Origin: an uncultured Acetatifactor sp.
GTDB lineage: Bacteria > Bacillota > Clostridia > Lachnospirales > Lachnospiraceae
Length of the DNA: 27,895 nt
Assembly: GCA_910577035.1 (NCBI GenBank)
Contig: CAJTKW010000018.1
Location: 1 to 27,895 of the forward strand
Reading direction: 5' to 3'
Shown: one piece after another, positions 1 to 7,857 of the stretch
How the letters are laid out: each line of letters starts with the position of its first letter
How positions within the stretch are numbered: position 1 is the first letter of the stretch
Program-made: the position numbers and the translations under genes
The notes under the pieces: generated by a model
What the model saw: only the letters and a program-made list of their open reading frames with translations
What the model was told of the DNA's origin: nothing
Databases searched by the model: none

Positions 1-374
1 AGTATAGAGGGCTGGGGGTTATTTTTCTATCCACTATCTTATTTGACGCTTACGAAAAGACTTATCAAGATGAGTATATGCAAAAAGAATATCGTGACGC
101 TGATGTCATACTGAAAGAGGCCGAAATCATAAGACGGGATCTTCTTGGTAACCTTACTGCTTTTGAAAAGTCGTTGAATTATTTTAATTATGATTTTCGG
201 AAAATGGCGATTTTCTCTGCATTTGTGGCTGTATTCCTTGATTTAGGCGCCTTTTTGACGGGGTGTTTCCTCTACAGTGCTAGGTTTATTCAGATAGAGA
301 AAAAGGAGAAAAGCTCAGGAGAGGCGGAGATAGAAACCGAACCTAAGCCTGAAAAGGAAGCATCACGGCAATAA
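1..374 (+). CDS. C-terminal part of an unknown membrane protein (cut by window edge)
   Basis: The reading frame that ends at the TAA at 372-374 is open back to the window edge (first full codon at position 3), so the ATG at 78 is probably internal. The visible part has a hydrophobic stretch at the left edge, an amphipathic charged segment, a clear transmembrane helix (around IFSAFVAVFLDLGAFLTGC) and a Lys/Glu-rich cytoplasmic-looking tail ending EKEASRQ. The region is visibly more AT-rich than the genes to its right, which could mark the end of an accessory region. A terminator hairpin follows at 401-426. I do not recognise the family and cannot give a function. Confidence 0.6.
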   Translation, partial: YRGLGVIFLSTILFDAYEKTYQDEYMQKEYRDADVILKEAEIIRRDLLGNLTAFEKSLNYFNYDFRKMAIFSAFVAVFLDLGAFLTGCFLYSARFIQIEKKEKSSGEAEIETEPKPEKEASRQ

Positions 375-400
375 GGCTTTGTCGTGGGCTTGACATTTGG

Positions 401-426
401 ACGTTTCAGATCATGGAAACGTTTTT
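401..426 (+). terminator. Rho-independent terminator after the first gene
   Basis: ACGTTTC (401-407) can pair with GAAACGT (416-422) across an 8-nt loop, and a run of T follows (422-426). It sits 27 bases after the stop codon of the partial membrane-protein gene. Confidence 0.5.
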
Positions 427-532
427 AGTAGAAGTCGTTCTTCTTCAACATCAAGCTTAGGTGTTGTGTCACAAAGTTAGGGAAACGCTGTTTAATTCAG
501 CATTTTCACTACACTTTCGTCACCATATATAG

Positions 533-567
533 TATAATGTTAGTATTACAAATACTAAGGATGGTGT
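533..567 (+). promoter_or_regulatory. Orphan -10 box, inverted repeat and RBS with no gene behind them
   Basis: A perfect TATAAT lies at 533-538, followed directly by the inverted repeat TTAGTATT-ACA-AATACTAA (540-558), then AAGGA and an ATG at 567. The frame from that ATG closes after five codons, and the convergent GNAT gene ends at 586. The layout (promoter, operator-like repeat just downstream of -10, RBS, start) is that of a self-regulated gene whose body is missing. No good -35 was found, so promoter activity is uncertain. Confidence 0.4.
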
Positions 568-585
568 ATGGGTTTGAAACAATAA

Positions 586-1035
586 TTATAACATTAGCTT
601 CATTTCAATTTCGCCGTCGTTGACGATTTCTCCGGTGGGCAGAAAGCCAAGCTTTTCGTAGACATGCTTTGCGATTACGTTCTCCGGCACATAGTCCAGG
701 AGGATAAAGTCATACTTTCCGGAATCCCTTGCCAGATTGATAATCTGCCGGATGGCATGGGTTCCGTATCCCTTATTTTGGTGCTCCACCGGGAACATTA
801 TCCGCCAGATCACCAGACACCGTTCTTCCGAATCCTCGTCCAGCATCATGAAGCCTACCGGCGTATCTTCATGATAAATTGCAAAAGGCCAGACATCGCC
901 GGCCTCCCTGTACAGCCACGCCTGTGCCAGCGAACAGGCATTTGAGGCTACAAATTTCTCTCCTTCCGGGCGTTTCATCTGTATAATTGCTGAAAAGTTG
1001 TCTTCTGTGATTTCCCGGAAGCTGATCATTGTCAT
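586..1035 (-). CDS. GNAT family N-acetyltransferase
   Basis: This is a single-domain acetyl-CoA-dependent N-acetyltransferase of about 149 residues. The acetyl-CoA binding signature is visible as V-E-x-Q-N-K-G-Y-G-T (Q/R-x-x-G-x-G/A type), followed by a helix, and the C-terminal motif ENVIAKHVYEKLGFLPTGE is typical of the BltD/SpeG-like branch that modifies polyamines or small amines. The substrate cannot be read from the sequence. I chose the ATG at 1035 over an upstream ATG at 1074 because AGGAAAG lies 8 bases before it, while the upstream ATG has no ribosome binding site. It is divergent from the DUF2087 gene. Confidence 0.85.
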   Translation of the reverse strand: MTMISFREITEDNFSAIIQMKRPEGEKFVASNACSLAQAWLYREAGDVWPFAIYHEDTPVGFMMLDEDSEERCLVIWRIMFPVEHQNKGYGTHAIRQIINLARDSGKYDFILLDYVPENVIAKHVYEKLGFLPTGEIVNDGEIEMKLML

Positions 1036-1247
1036 GTTCCCCACTTTCCTGCCGGACTCTTTGATAAATTCCATAAACAGTATATCATACCCGTCAGGGA
1101 GTTGTCATCTGATAAAACGGATATTATAAATTTTACATAAATTTTTCCGGTATTTCATGGCATCAGCGGCAAACCCGTGATAGAATTGTTTGCAGGCAGC
1201 GGAAGATATTTTTACAAAAGACATTGATACTATGAAAGGGGATTGCC

Positions 1248-1562
1248 ATGGAAAACTCTGTACAGGAATACAATAAAAAGCTGCAGCATTACTATGACGG
1301 CGACGGAAAGCTCCTGCAGTATCCTTCTAAGAAGCCATTAAGGATTATTGCGCTGATGAAGATTGCGGAAAAAGTGGATATGGACAGGAAATATACGGAA
1401 AAGGAGATCAACGAAATCATCAGGGCTTCTATTGCATTCAGCGATATAGAACTGATCCGCAGGGAAATGTTCCAATATAAGCTGATCGGAAGACTGAAGG
1501 ACGGATCGGAATATTGGGCAGAGAAGGGCTGGAAGGATATGTATGCGGAGTATTCAGGCTGA
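1248..1562 (+). CDS. DUF2087 domain protein
   Basis: The 104-residue product matches the DUF2087 pattern: a Y-Y-D-G-D-G-K-L-L-Q-Y-P-S-K-K opening, a R-I-I-A-L-M-K-I-A-E helix, Y-T-E-K-E-I-N-E-I-I, R-R-E-M and D-G-S-E-Y-W near the end. This is a winged-helix-like domain often found alone or fused to transcriptional regulators, so a DNA-binding or regulatory role is plausible but unproven. The start at 1248 has AAAGGGG eight bases upstream. The TauE/SafE gene starts 42 bases downstream on the same strand, suggesting co-transcription. Confidence 0.8.
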   Translation: MENSVQEYNKKLQHYYDGDGKLLQYPSKKPLRIIALMKIAEKVDMDRKYTEKEINEIIRASIAFSDIELIRREMFQYKLIGRLKDGSEYWAEKGWKDMYAEYSG

Positions 1563-1604
1563 TTTTGCCGAATACCGGAAGGGATGAACGGGAGGGATCG
1601 ATAA

Positions 1605-2393
1605 ATGCCGGAGATAGTATGGATTATTTTCGTTTCGTTTTTTGCAGGTATGGGAGCCGGACTTGGAACCGGTTTTGCCGGCATGAGTGCCGCGGCGGTG
1701 ATCAGTCCCATGCTGATTACCTTTCTGGACATGGATCCCTACATGGCGGTGGGCATCGCCCTCTCCTCCGACGTGCTGGCCAGCGCAGTTTCCGCCTATA
1801 CCTACGGTAAGAACAAGAATCTTGATATAAGAAACGGGCTTGTGATGATGGCCAGCGTGCTGGTTTTCACCGTGGTGGGGAGCTATGTTTCCAAGCTTGT
1901 TCCGGCCCGGGCTATGGGGAATTTTTCCGTGTTTATGACGTTTCTTCTGGGGGTTAAATTCATCCTCCGCCCGGTTATGACCACAAAAGAGGACATGCGG
2001 GCTGTGTCTTCCAAAAAGCGGATGGTTCAGTCCGTGATCTGCGGTATTCTGATTGGATTCATCTGTGGCTTTATCGGCGCCGGCGGCGGAATGATGATGC
2101 TTTTGATATTGACTTCCGTTTTGGGTTATGAGCTTAAGACGGCAGTGGGTACCAGTGTATTTATTATGACCTTTACGGCGCTTACGGGAGCCGTTTCCCA
2201 TTTTACTCTGGGGGGAATGCCGGATTTTACCGTTTTGGGTCTGTGTGTATTGTTTACTCTCATCTGGGCCAGGATTGCGGCCAGGTTTGCCAACAAGGCG
2301 GAGCCGAAGACCTTAAACCGTGCCACAGGCATTGTGCTGGTGATCCTGGGAATTGCTGTCTTCCTGTTTTCCGCTCTGACGCCGGCTGCATAA
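1605..2393 (+). CDS. TSUP family (TauE/SafE) membrane permease
   Basis: The 262-residue product is an integral membrane protein with about eight predicted helices in two halves. Each half carries the glycine-rich TSUP signature: GMGAGLGTGFAGMS near residues 15-28 and FICGFIGAGGGMMMLLIL in the second half. The family moves sulfur-containing or organic anions (sulfite, sulfoacetate, taurine-derived or similar) across the cytoplasmic membrane. The substrate here is unknown because no sulfur-metabolism gene is adjacent. The start follows GGGAGGGATCG. It lies in a likely two-gene unit with the DUF2087 gene. Confidence 0.9.
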   Translation: MPEIVWIIFVSFFAGMGAGLGTGFAGMSAAAVISPMLITFLDMDPYMAVGIALSSDVLASAVSAYTYGKNKNLDIRNGLVMMASVLVFTVVGSYVSKLVPARAMGNFSVFMTFLLGVKFILRPVMTTKEDMRAVSSKKRMVQSVICGILIGFICGFIGAGGGMMMLLILTSVLGYELKTAVGTSVFIMTFTALTGAVSHFTLGGMPDFTVLGLCVLFTLIWARIAARFANKAEPKTLNRATGIVLVILGIAVFLFSALTPAA

Positions 2394-2477
2394 AAGTGCG
2401 GTATCCGGGCATACAGGACTATGGGGGAGATGCGGCGGAATGGGCGGGAGAGGTTATGAAAACCAATGATATGCCGC

Positions 2478-2506
2478 TTGCGGAAAGAAGAAAAGTCTGG
2501 TACAAT
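2478..2506 (+). promoter_or_regulatory. Sigma-A type promoter for the 2566 gene
   Basis: TTGCGG (2478-2483), a 17-base spacer, and TACAAT (2501-2506). It is 60 bases upstream of the small gene at 2566. The transcribed leader contains a short hairpin AGCAGGC-GCAG-GCCTGCT (2519-2536). Confidence 0.6.
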
Positions 2507-2565
2507 ATTGACAGGAAAAGCAGGCGCAGGCCTGCTGGCTTATAGAAAACGGGAAGGAACAGCAT

Positions 2566-3054
2566 ATGCGGGTCGGAGCAATCGGAAGCGCCGGAACAGT
2601 CGGCGCAGTAAGTTTTCAGATGTATCGTCCATACATATATAATACAAATACCGTGAGCGGCAGCAGCCTGTCTAAGGTGAAGCCTATCGGGGAGGATTTG
2701 CTGGCATCCAAGACGGATTTTTCCGGGATGGCAGAGGATGAGCATAATATGAATCCCCTGCGCAGGGGAGAGACAGTTAATTTTGCGGATGTGATCGCCA
2801 TGCAGATGCAGATGGGCAGGATGAATGCAGACAGGATCATGAAGGCGGAAGGGCGTTTTGCATCGGCGGAGAGTGAGCCGAATAACAGCCGGCCGGTGGA
2901 TGAAGCAGGTGTCCGGACGACCAGGATGCTGGATGCGGAAGGAGCGGCCCAGCCCGCAGCCGACGAAGTGCCTGTACAGCCGTTGCAGCCGGGGGCAACC
3001 CGGTATCAGATGCAGCAGGCGGCTATTGCTTATCAGATGAATATGATTGCGTGA
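2566..3054 (+). CDS. Small soluble protein of unknown function
   Basis: The 162-residue product has no signal peptide or membrane helix. It begins with a Gly/Ser-rich MRVGAIGSAGTVG segment and Tyr/Asn-rich MYRPYIYNTNTVSG. A middle part contains the Met/Gln-rich AMQMQMGRMNADRIM. The ending is a Gln/Met-rich helix (YQMQQAAIAYQMNMIA). The composition suggests a flexible, possibly surface- or complex-associated protein. Coding status is supported by its own promoter (2478-2506), a GGAAGGA ribosome binding site just before the start, and a strong terminator right after the stop. Short proteins with similar openings occur in Lachnospiraceae, but I know of no assigned function. Confidence 0.7.
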   Translation: MRVGAIGSAGTVGAVSFQMYRPYIYNTNTVSGSSLSKVKPIGEDLLASKTDFSGMAEDEHNMNPLRRGETVNFADVIAMQMQMGRMNADRIMKAEGRFASAESEPNNSRPVDEAGVRTTRMLDAEGAAQPAADEVPVQPLQPGATRYQMQQAAIAYQMNMIA

Positions 3055-3060
3055 GAATGA

Positions 3061-3100
3061 AAGCCGCAGAGTGAAGCTGTATTTACTCTGCGGCTTTTTG
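3061..3100 (+). terminator. Strong Rho-independent terminator
   Basis: AAGCCGCAGAGT (3061-3072) pairs perfectly with ACTCTGCGGCTT (3085-3096) across a 12-base loop and is followed by TTT. It begins 7 bases after the stop of the 2566 gene. Confidence 0.85.
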
Positions 3101-3181
3101 TAACATCAGGAAAATTTCGGTAATATCGTCTATAATACTGTAATATGGAAAGCCGGATCGGGCAGAAAGAGGGGTAAGACA

Positions 3182-4270
3182 ATGAACATGAAAAAACCGA
3201 TTGATTATGCCAGGGAAGCCTGTGAAACCATGATTCGCAATTATCCTGCGGAAGAGCTTCCCCCCAAAGGCCGTTTTCATTACCATCAGGGAGTTTTCCT
3301 GTCAGGCATGTGCAAAACCGCGGCTCTCTGTGGTGAATCCCGGTATCTGGACTATGCGGGAGCATGGATTCATTCCGTTTTTTCTCCGGACGGAAGCCGG
3401 ATATTGCACTACGATCACGGGGATCTGGACGACATTCAACCGGGTATTCTGCTGTACCCTCTCTGGGATGCTACGGGGGATTCCTTTTACCGTACTGCCA
3501 TGGACACGGTAATGGCACAGGTGCAGGATATTCCCCGCTGCGACTGTGGCGGCTTTTACCATAAGGTGAGATGTACGGGGCAGATGTGGCTGGACGGCTT
3601 ATATATGTCGTGCCCTTTTATCGCCGAGTATGCCCGTCGATTTAAACGCCCTGATCTGATGGATCTGGCCGTTCTGGAAATACTGCTGATGGAAACGAAT
3701 AACCGGGATCTTGAGACCGGACTTTGGTATCATGCGTGGGATGAGACAGGGCAGCAGGAATGGGCGAATCCTGATACGGGTTGTTCTCAGGAATTTTGGG
3801 GCCGCTCCATGGGCTGGGTTCCTGTGGCCATCCTGGACGTGATGGAGCAAATGCCGGATGATTCCCGTTGTAACCGGCTTGCCGACATGGTGAGAGCTCT
3901 GCTGGAAGCTCTTTCACGCTATCAAAGCAGGGACGGCCGATGGTATCAGGTAGTGAATAAGCCGGAAGCGCCGGGGAACTGGCTGGAGAATTCCTGTTCC
4001 TGCCTCTATGCGGCTGCCATGGCAAGAGGCGTGCGCAGAGGTGTGTTGGATCGGACTTATCTGGAACTGGTCCTTCGGGCCTTTGACGGGGTGACAGGCA
4101 GCCTGAGCTGGCAGGGGGAGGATATTCAGATCGGGAATGTATGTATCGGCACAGGGGTGGGGGATTATGACTTTTATTGTGCCCGTCCCGTTCATGTGAA
4201 TGACCTTCACGGTGTGGGAGCATTCCTTCTCATGTGTACGGAGCTGCAGGCAGCGCTGGATGCCGTTTGA
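3182..4270 (+). CDS. GH88/GH105 family unsaturated glucuronyl/rhamnogalacturonyl hydrolase
   Basis: The 362-residue protein fits the length and motif order of YteR/YesR-type enzymes, which hydrolyse the unsaturated uronic acid left on oligosaccharides by polysaccharide lyases. Visible motifs are the RFHYHQGVFL start of the first hairpin, QMWLDGLYM at 134-142 with D138 at the place of the YteR catalytic Asp, LWYHAWDETGQQEWA at 181-195, EFWGRSMGWV at 204-213, and NWLENSCSC near 266-274. There is no signal peptide, so it acts in the cytoplasm on imported oligosaccharides. No sugar ABC transporter or lyase is adjacent, so the exact substrate is open. The start has AGAGGGG upstream; a TATAAT lies at 3131-3136 without a good -35. 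Confidence 0.9.
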   Translation: MNMKKPIDYAREACETMIRNYPAEELPPKGRFHYHQGVFLSGMCKTAALCGESRYLDYAGAWIHSVFSPDGSRILHYDHGDLDDIQPGILLYPLWDATGDSFYRTAMDTVMAQVQDIPRCDCGGFYHKVRCTGQMWLDGLYMSCPFIAEYARRFKRPDLMDLAVLEILLMETNNRDLETGLWYHAWDETGQQEWANPDTGCSQEFWGRSMGWVPVAILDVMEQMPDDSRCNRLADMVRALLEALSRYQSRDGRWYQVVNKPEAPGNWLENSCSCLYAAAMARGVRRGVLDRTYLELVLRAFDGVTGSLSWQGEDIQIGNVCIGTGVGDYDFYCARPVHVNDLHGVGAFLLMCTELQAALDAV

Positions 4271-4295
4271 AATTTTAAGGTGAAGGTACTCTGAA

Positions 4296-4655
4296 ATGAA
4301 CAGACAGGAAATTTTTCAGTGGGTAAAGGAGCAGTACGGTACGGAGCCTGACTACCCCTGGCAGGATGCCAACGCGGTCCTGCGGCATCAGAAAAACAGA
4401 AAATGGTACGGCCTGATAATGAATGTGGGCAGGGATAAGCTGGGACTTTCCGGTGGGGGAGACATTGAAGTTCTCAATCTGAAATGCGACCCTGACCTGA
4501 TTGGCTTCCTGCGGTCGAGGCCTGGCTTTTTGCCGGCATATCATATGAATAAAAGGCAGTGGATCAGTATTACGCTGGACGATAACGTGCCCGATGAGGA
4601 AATCCGAAACCTGATCCATATGAGTTATGGCCTGACGGAACCGAAAAAGCGGTAA
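4296..4655 (+). CDS. MmcQ/YjbR family protein
   Basis: The 119-residue protein has the YjbR pattern: an N-terminal helix, the P-D-Y-P-W-Q-D stretch, K-W-Y-G-L-I-M-N-V in the central sheet, L-N-L-K-C-D-P near residue 66, P-G-F-L-P-A-Y-H-M-N-K-R-Q-W-I-S, and a final helix ending in a basic tail. The family has a CyaY-like or double-wing DNA-binding-like fold with no settled biochemical role. It starts 25 bases after the GH105 stop with AAGG upstream, so the two are probably co-transcribed. The frame after its TAA stays open through the adjacent minisatellite for about 70 codons (see findings). Confidence 0.85.
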   Translation: MNRQEIFQWVKEQYGTEPDYPWQDANAVLRHQKNRKWYGLIMNVGRDKLGLSGGGDIEVLNLKCDPDLIGFLRSRPGFLPAYHMNKRQWISITLDDNVPDEEIRNLIHMSYGLTEPKKR

Positions 4656-4668
4656 ATACAGGAGCTGC

Positions 4669-4796
4669 AGATACGGGAAGCGGCAGATACGAAAACGATA
4701 GATACGGAAGCGGCAGATACGAAAACGATAGATACGGAAGCGGCAGATACGAAAACGATAGATACGGGAAGCGGCAGATACGGAACGACAGATACG
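4669..4796. repeat. Minisatellite: nine AGATACG copies in 15/30-bp units
   Basis: AGATACG recurs at 4669, 4685, 4700, 4715, 4730, 4745, 4760, 4776 and 4790, that is every 14 to 16 bases. Two 15-base variants alternate, AGATACGGAAGCGGC and AGATACGAAAACGAT, giving an almost perfect 30-base higher-order unit repeated three times from 4681, with degenerate units on both sides. It fills the gap between the YjbR gene and the CmpB-like gene. No spacers are present, so this is not a CRISPR. Confidence 0.9.
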
Positions 4797-4864
4797 GGTG
4801 GTAAAATTTACGTTATCGTATGGTTTTCGGCATTTCAGGGCATTCTGTCTCTATGGAGAATACT

Positions 4865-5407
4865 ATGCCTGCAAACAAAACCGTAAGAACCTTTGACTTT
4901 TATGTTATTCTATTTTTCCTTGTCTCCTTTGGCGGCTGGCTGTGGGAGGTGGGGATTTTCCTGGTGACGAAGCACGCCTTTATCAACAGGGGAATCTATA
5001 AAGGCCCTTATCTGCCGATATACGGTGTGGGAGGGCTTTTGTTGTGGTTTCTGCTGCACCGCCTGAGTAAGCGGCCCCTTGCTGTTTTTTTACTTTCCGC
5101 CGTGATCTGCTCTGTGCTTGAATATATGACCAGTGTATTCCTGGAATGGAGGTGGGGTATACGCTGGTGGGATTACAGCGGCTACCATCTGGATCTGAAC
5201 GGGCGGGTCTGTCTGCTGGGGGCGGTGTGCTTTGGCCTGGGGGGTATGGCGTTAAACTGCTATCTCATGCCCCTGTACATGAGGCTTTACCATAAGATGT
5301 CCCGCAGATGGCGTTTTATCCTGTGCGGCGTATTTCTGACGGCCTTCCTTCTGGATATTACTTATTGTGCGGTCAGCCCCAATACAGGATACGGAATTAC
5401 GCAATAA
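4865..5407 (+). CDS. CmpB-like (putative ABC transporter type IV) membrane protein
   Basis: This is an integral membrane protein of about 180 residues with four to five helices. It resembles the family annotated as ABC_trans_CmpB: an N-terminal helix with GGWLWEV, a RGIYKGPYLPIYGVGGLLL loop and helix, SVLEYMTSVFLEWRWGIRWWDYSGY, and a helix opening GRVCLLGAVCFG. The name does not imply proven transport, since no ATPase is next to it. I chose ATG 4865 over those at 4820 and 4853 because GGAG lies 6 bases upstream and the protein then starts just before its first helix. A second member of the family is at 18612. Confidence 0.75.
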   Translation: MPANKTVRTFDFYVILFFLVSFGGWLWEVGIFLVTKHAFINRGIYKGPYLPIYGVGGLLLWFLLHRLSKRPLAVFLLSAVICSVLEYMTSVFLEWRWGIRWWDYSGYHLDLNGRVCLLGAVCFGLGGMALNCYLMPLYMRLYHKMSRRWRFILCGVFLTAFLLDITYCAVSPNTGYGITQ

Positions 5408-5445
5408 GCGGCCAAAAGTATGCAAAAACTTTAGTAAATCTTAAG

Positions 5446-5474
5446 TTGCCTTACCGAATTATGTGAGTTAGAAT
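5446..5474 (+). promoter_or_regulatory. Sigma-A type promoter for the LtaS-like gene
   Basis: TTGCCT (5446-5451), a 17-base spacer and TAGAAT (5469-5474), 64 bases upstream of the start at 5538. Confidence 0.5.
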
Positions 5475-5537
5475 GTATTAAGCAAATGGCAGTGCCATAA
5501 ATTATTTAAGAAGGCGCACAGAACAAAGGATGAAGGG

Positions 5538-7688
5538 ATGATTATGACCGTTTGGCTTGTTTATGCGGGAATACTGGTCTATATGGAAATCGTGTTCCAC
5601 CTGGGCTGTTACGGCCTGCAGGGTTTTAATCCGGTCTTTACGGTGGGGCTGGTCGCGCTGATTGCTGCAGTACAGTCGTTTATCGGCGGATGCTTCCGCG
5701 AAAAGGGCGAGAAGCGGGCTTCCAGGATCATGCTGTGGACGGAATTCCTTGTTTTTGCCGTACAGGCAGTATACTTTCATATTTTTAAACAGCCTTTGCA
5801 GATGAAGGCAATGTTTGAAACCGGTGGGGATGCCCTCACGAGCTATTGGCGTGAGGCGCTGACGGGCCTGCTGCAGACCCTGCCGCTGCTGATCCTGCTG
5901 CTGCTGCCGATTGTGGGACTGGAAGTATTGAGAAAACTGAAGAAATACAAACCCAGGCCCCTGCACGGAATCAGAAGGCTCAGCATGGGGCTTGCGGGCC
6001 TGATGTCGCTGGCGTACTGTATCTGTACCATAATGATCGGCAATATCGTAGGAGCCGCTTATGCCGAGGATTACAGTGAATTTTATGATCCTGACACGGT
6101 CATGCGCAATATGGGAGCCGTGGCCATGGTACAGAGGGACGGATTTTATGAGATACAGGCTCTTTTTGACAGGTTGACGCACCGCAGGGAAAAGCCCCAG
6201 GTTACCACGGACGGAAATATGATAGCGGGCATGGCCGGGGGGGATGCGGTACTGGTGGGAACCGTGTCTGCAAACAGTGTTTCCGATACGGAGGGAGACA
6301 ATCTTTCCGGGGAAGGGGACGGCAGGGGAGGGGAAGAATTGCCGGATCCGGAGCAGGAACCGGATACATCGCCCCATGTCTTTGAGATGGATCTGGCAAA
6401 GCTGGCGGAAATGTCTCAGGACAATAAGGAAGAGAGATGGCTGGCAGATTACATTGCCGGGCTGACGCCGACAAACCGCAATGAGTACACGGGAATGTTT
6501 GAAGGGTATAATCTGATTTACCTGACTGCGGAAGGATTTTCCACCTATGCCGTCAGGGAGGATCTGACACCCACACTGTACAAAATGGTCAATTCGTCCT
6601 TTGTGTTTCAGAATTATTATGTCCCGCTCTGGGCCACCAGCACCAGCGACGGTGAATATGTGAACTGTACGGGCCTGATTCCGGATGGACAGCACAGTAT
6701 GAAGGCGAGTGCCGATAACAATATGGCATATGTGCTGCCCAAGTTCTTTGCGAAGGAGAATGTTTACAGCAGGGCATACCATAACAATACCCTGTCCTAC
6801 TATGACCGGTATCTATCCCATCCCAATCTGGGGTATGATTTCAAGGCGATCAAGCTTGGAAAAGGTCTCTCGGAAGAGGAGTGGGGGGGACAGCTTTTTA
6901 CCGTGGCAACCCCGGATGCCTGGCCCGGCTCCGACCTGGAAATGATGGAAGGGACCATAGGGGAATATATCAATGACCAGCGTTTCCATGTGTACTATAT
7001 GACCGTATCCGGGCATATGAATTATAATTTCACCGGAAACCGTATGTCCGGCAAAAATAAGGAGGCAGTGGCGGATCTGGATATGTCCGAGAATGCCAGG
7101 GCATACCTTGCCTGCAATATTGAGCTGGATAAGGCGCTGGAATACCTGCTGGACCAGCTGGAGCAGGCAGGAAAGCTGGAGAACACGGTTATCTGCCTCA
7201 GTGCGGATCATTACCCTTACGGAATGACGGAGGAGCAGTATGAGGAGCTGGCAGGAAAGGATCTCTCCCAGGATCTGGATGTATACCGCAACAGCCTGAT
7301 TTTGTGGAATGCCGGTATGGAAGAGCCTGTGTATGTGGATAAGGTCTGTTGCTCCGTGGATATACTGCCGACGCTGCTGAACCTGTTTGGTTTTGATTTT
7401 GATTCCCGGATGTATGCGGGAAGAGACATTTTTTCGGAGGAAGAGGGACTTGTTATTTTCAAGGACAAGAGCTTTGTCAGCGATACCGTGGCTTATGACC
7501 GGCAGCAAAAGACCACTACCTGGAAGAAGGAGCTGACGGAAGAGGAGCAGACGGCATACATGGAAGCTGCAAGGCAGGATGTAAAGAACAGGTACCAGTT
7601 CAGCGCGTATATTCTGCGGAATGATTATTATAATCTGATTGAGCAATGCCGTACTGCCGGGGATCTGCAGGGAGACCCTGGGGAATAG
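5538..7688 (+). CDS. LTA synthase (LtaS)-like membrane phosphoglycerol transferase / sulfatase-fold enzyme
   Basis: The 716-residue protein has an N-terminal membrane domain (helices within residues 1-175), an acidic Gly-rich linker (about 222-280), and a sulfatase-fold domain (about 320-640) expected outside the membrane. Metal and nucleophile positions of LtaS are present: E332 in TAEGFS, T369 in TSTSDGE, H493 in VSGHMNY and D557-H558 in SADHYPYG. Such enzymes move glycerol-phosphate or related phospho-head groups from lipid to polymer or glycan, so a role in teichoic-acid-like polymer or glycan decoration is likely; the acceptor is unknown. The start may be ATG 5538 or 5544 (GAAGGG lies 6 bases before the latter). 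It is longer than classical LtaS (about 640-650) mainly through the linker and a C-terminal extension. Confidence 0.85.
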   Translation: MIMTVWLVYAGILVYMEIVFHLGCYGLQGFNPVFTVGLVALIAAVQSFIGGCFREKGEKRASRIMLWTEFLVFAVQAVYFHIFKQPLQMKAMFETGGDALTSYWREALTGLLQTLPLLILLLLPIVGLEVLRKLKKYKPRPLHGIRRLSMGLAGLMSLAYCICTIMIGNIVGAAYAEDYSEFYDPDTVMRNMGAVAMVQRDGFYEIQALFDRLTHRREKPQVTTDGNMIAGMAGGDAVLVGTVSANSVSDTEGDNLSGEGDGRGGEELPDPEQEPDTSPHVFEMDLAKLAEMSQDNKEERWLADYIAGLTPTNRNEYTGMFEGYNLIYLTAEGFSTYAVREDLTPTLYKMVNSSFVFQNYYVPLWATSTSDGEYVNCTGLIPDGQHSMKASADNNMAYVLPKFFAKENVYSRAYHNNTLSYYDRYLSHPNLGYDFKAIKLGKGLSEEEWGGQLFTVATPDAWPGSDLEMMEGTIGEYINDQRFHVYYMTVSGHMNYNFTGNRMSGKNKEAVADLDMSENARAYLACNIELDKALEYLLDQLEQAGKLENTVICLSADHYPYGMTEEQYEELAGKDLSQDLDVYRNSLILWNAGMEEPVYVDKVCCSVDILPTLLNLFGFDFDSRMYAGRDIFSEEEGLVIFKDKSFVSDTVAYDRQQKTTTWKKELTEEEQTAYMEAARQDVKNRYQFSAYILRNDYYNLIEQCRTAGDLQGDPGE

Positions 7689-7737
7689 TGTGAGGAGAAG
7701 GCGGAGTGTGTTGCACCGTCCTGCAACAGGCGGTTGT

Positions 7738-7766
7738 TTTACAGAAGTGCTTTCCGGGGATAAAAT
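7738..7766 (+). promoter_or_regulatory. Sigma-A type promoter for the HTH-FlhA-like gene
   Basis: TTTACA (7738-7743), a 17-base spacer and TAAAAT (7761-7766). Transcription would start near 7773, leaving a leader of about 85 bases that contains the palindrome at 7817-7835. Confidence 0.5.
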
Positions 7767-7816
7767 GAAAGTATGTAATAAAGCTGCTGTAAACAACAAA
7801 TGCAGGCTTCAGATGT

Positions 7817-7835
7817 GCACAGAATGATTCTGTGC
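7817..7835. promoter_or_regulatory. 19-bp perfect palindrome upstream of the HTH gene (candidate operator or leader hairpin)
   Basis: GCACAGAATGATTCTGTGC has two 9-base arms around one central base. It ends 22 bases before the ATG of the HTH regulator. Perfect dyads of this size next to an XRE-type gene are commonly autoregulatory operators; as RNA it could also form a hairpin near the ribosome binding site. Confidence 0.5.
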
Positions 7836-7857
7836 CATCGAGCGGAAAGGCGGGAAA

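Noticed and set aside
586..1035. Antibiotic-resistance acetyltransferase
   Set aside because: Only the general GNAT fold and a BltD/SpeG-like C-terminal motif are visible; nothing points to an aminoglycoside or other drug substrate.
2243..2545. 100-residue plus-strand frame overlapping the end of the TauE/SafE gene
   Set aside because: It overlaps the permease in another frame and its non-overlapping part contains the promoter of the next gene; no ribosome site or family similarity.
4669..4796. Regular repeats that could suggest a CRISPR array
   Set aside because: The units are contiguous 15/30-bp direct repeats with no unique spacers, and no cas genes are present.
7689..7857. Possible small gene between the LtaS-like and HTH genes
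   Set aside because: The only short frame (ATG near 7765) lacks a ribosome site and overlaps the promoter and leader of the HTH gene.
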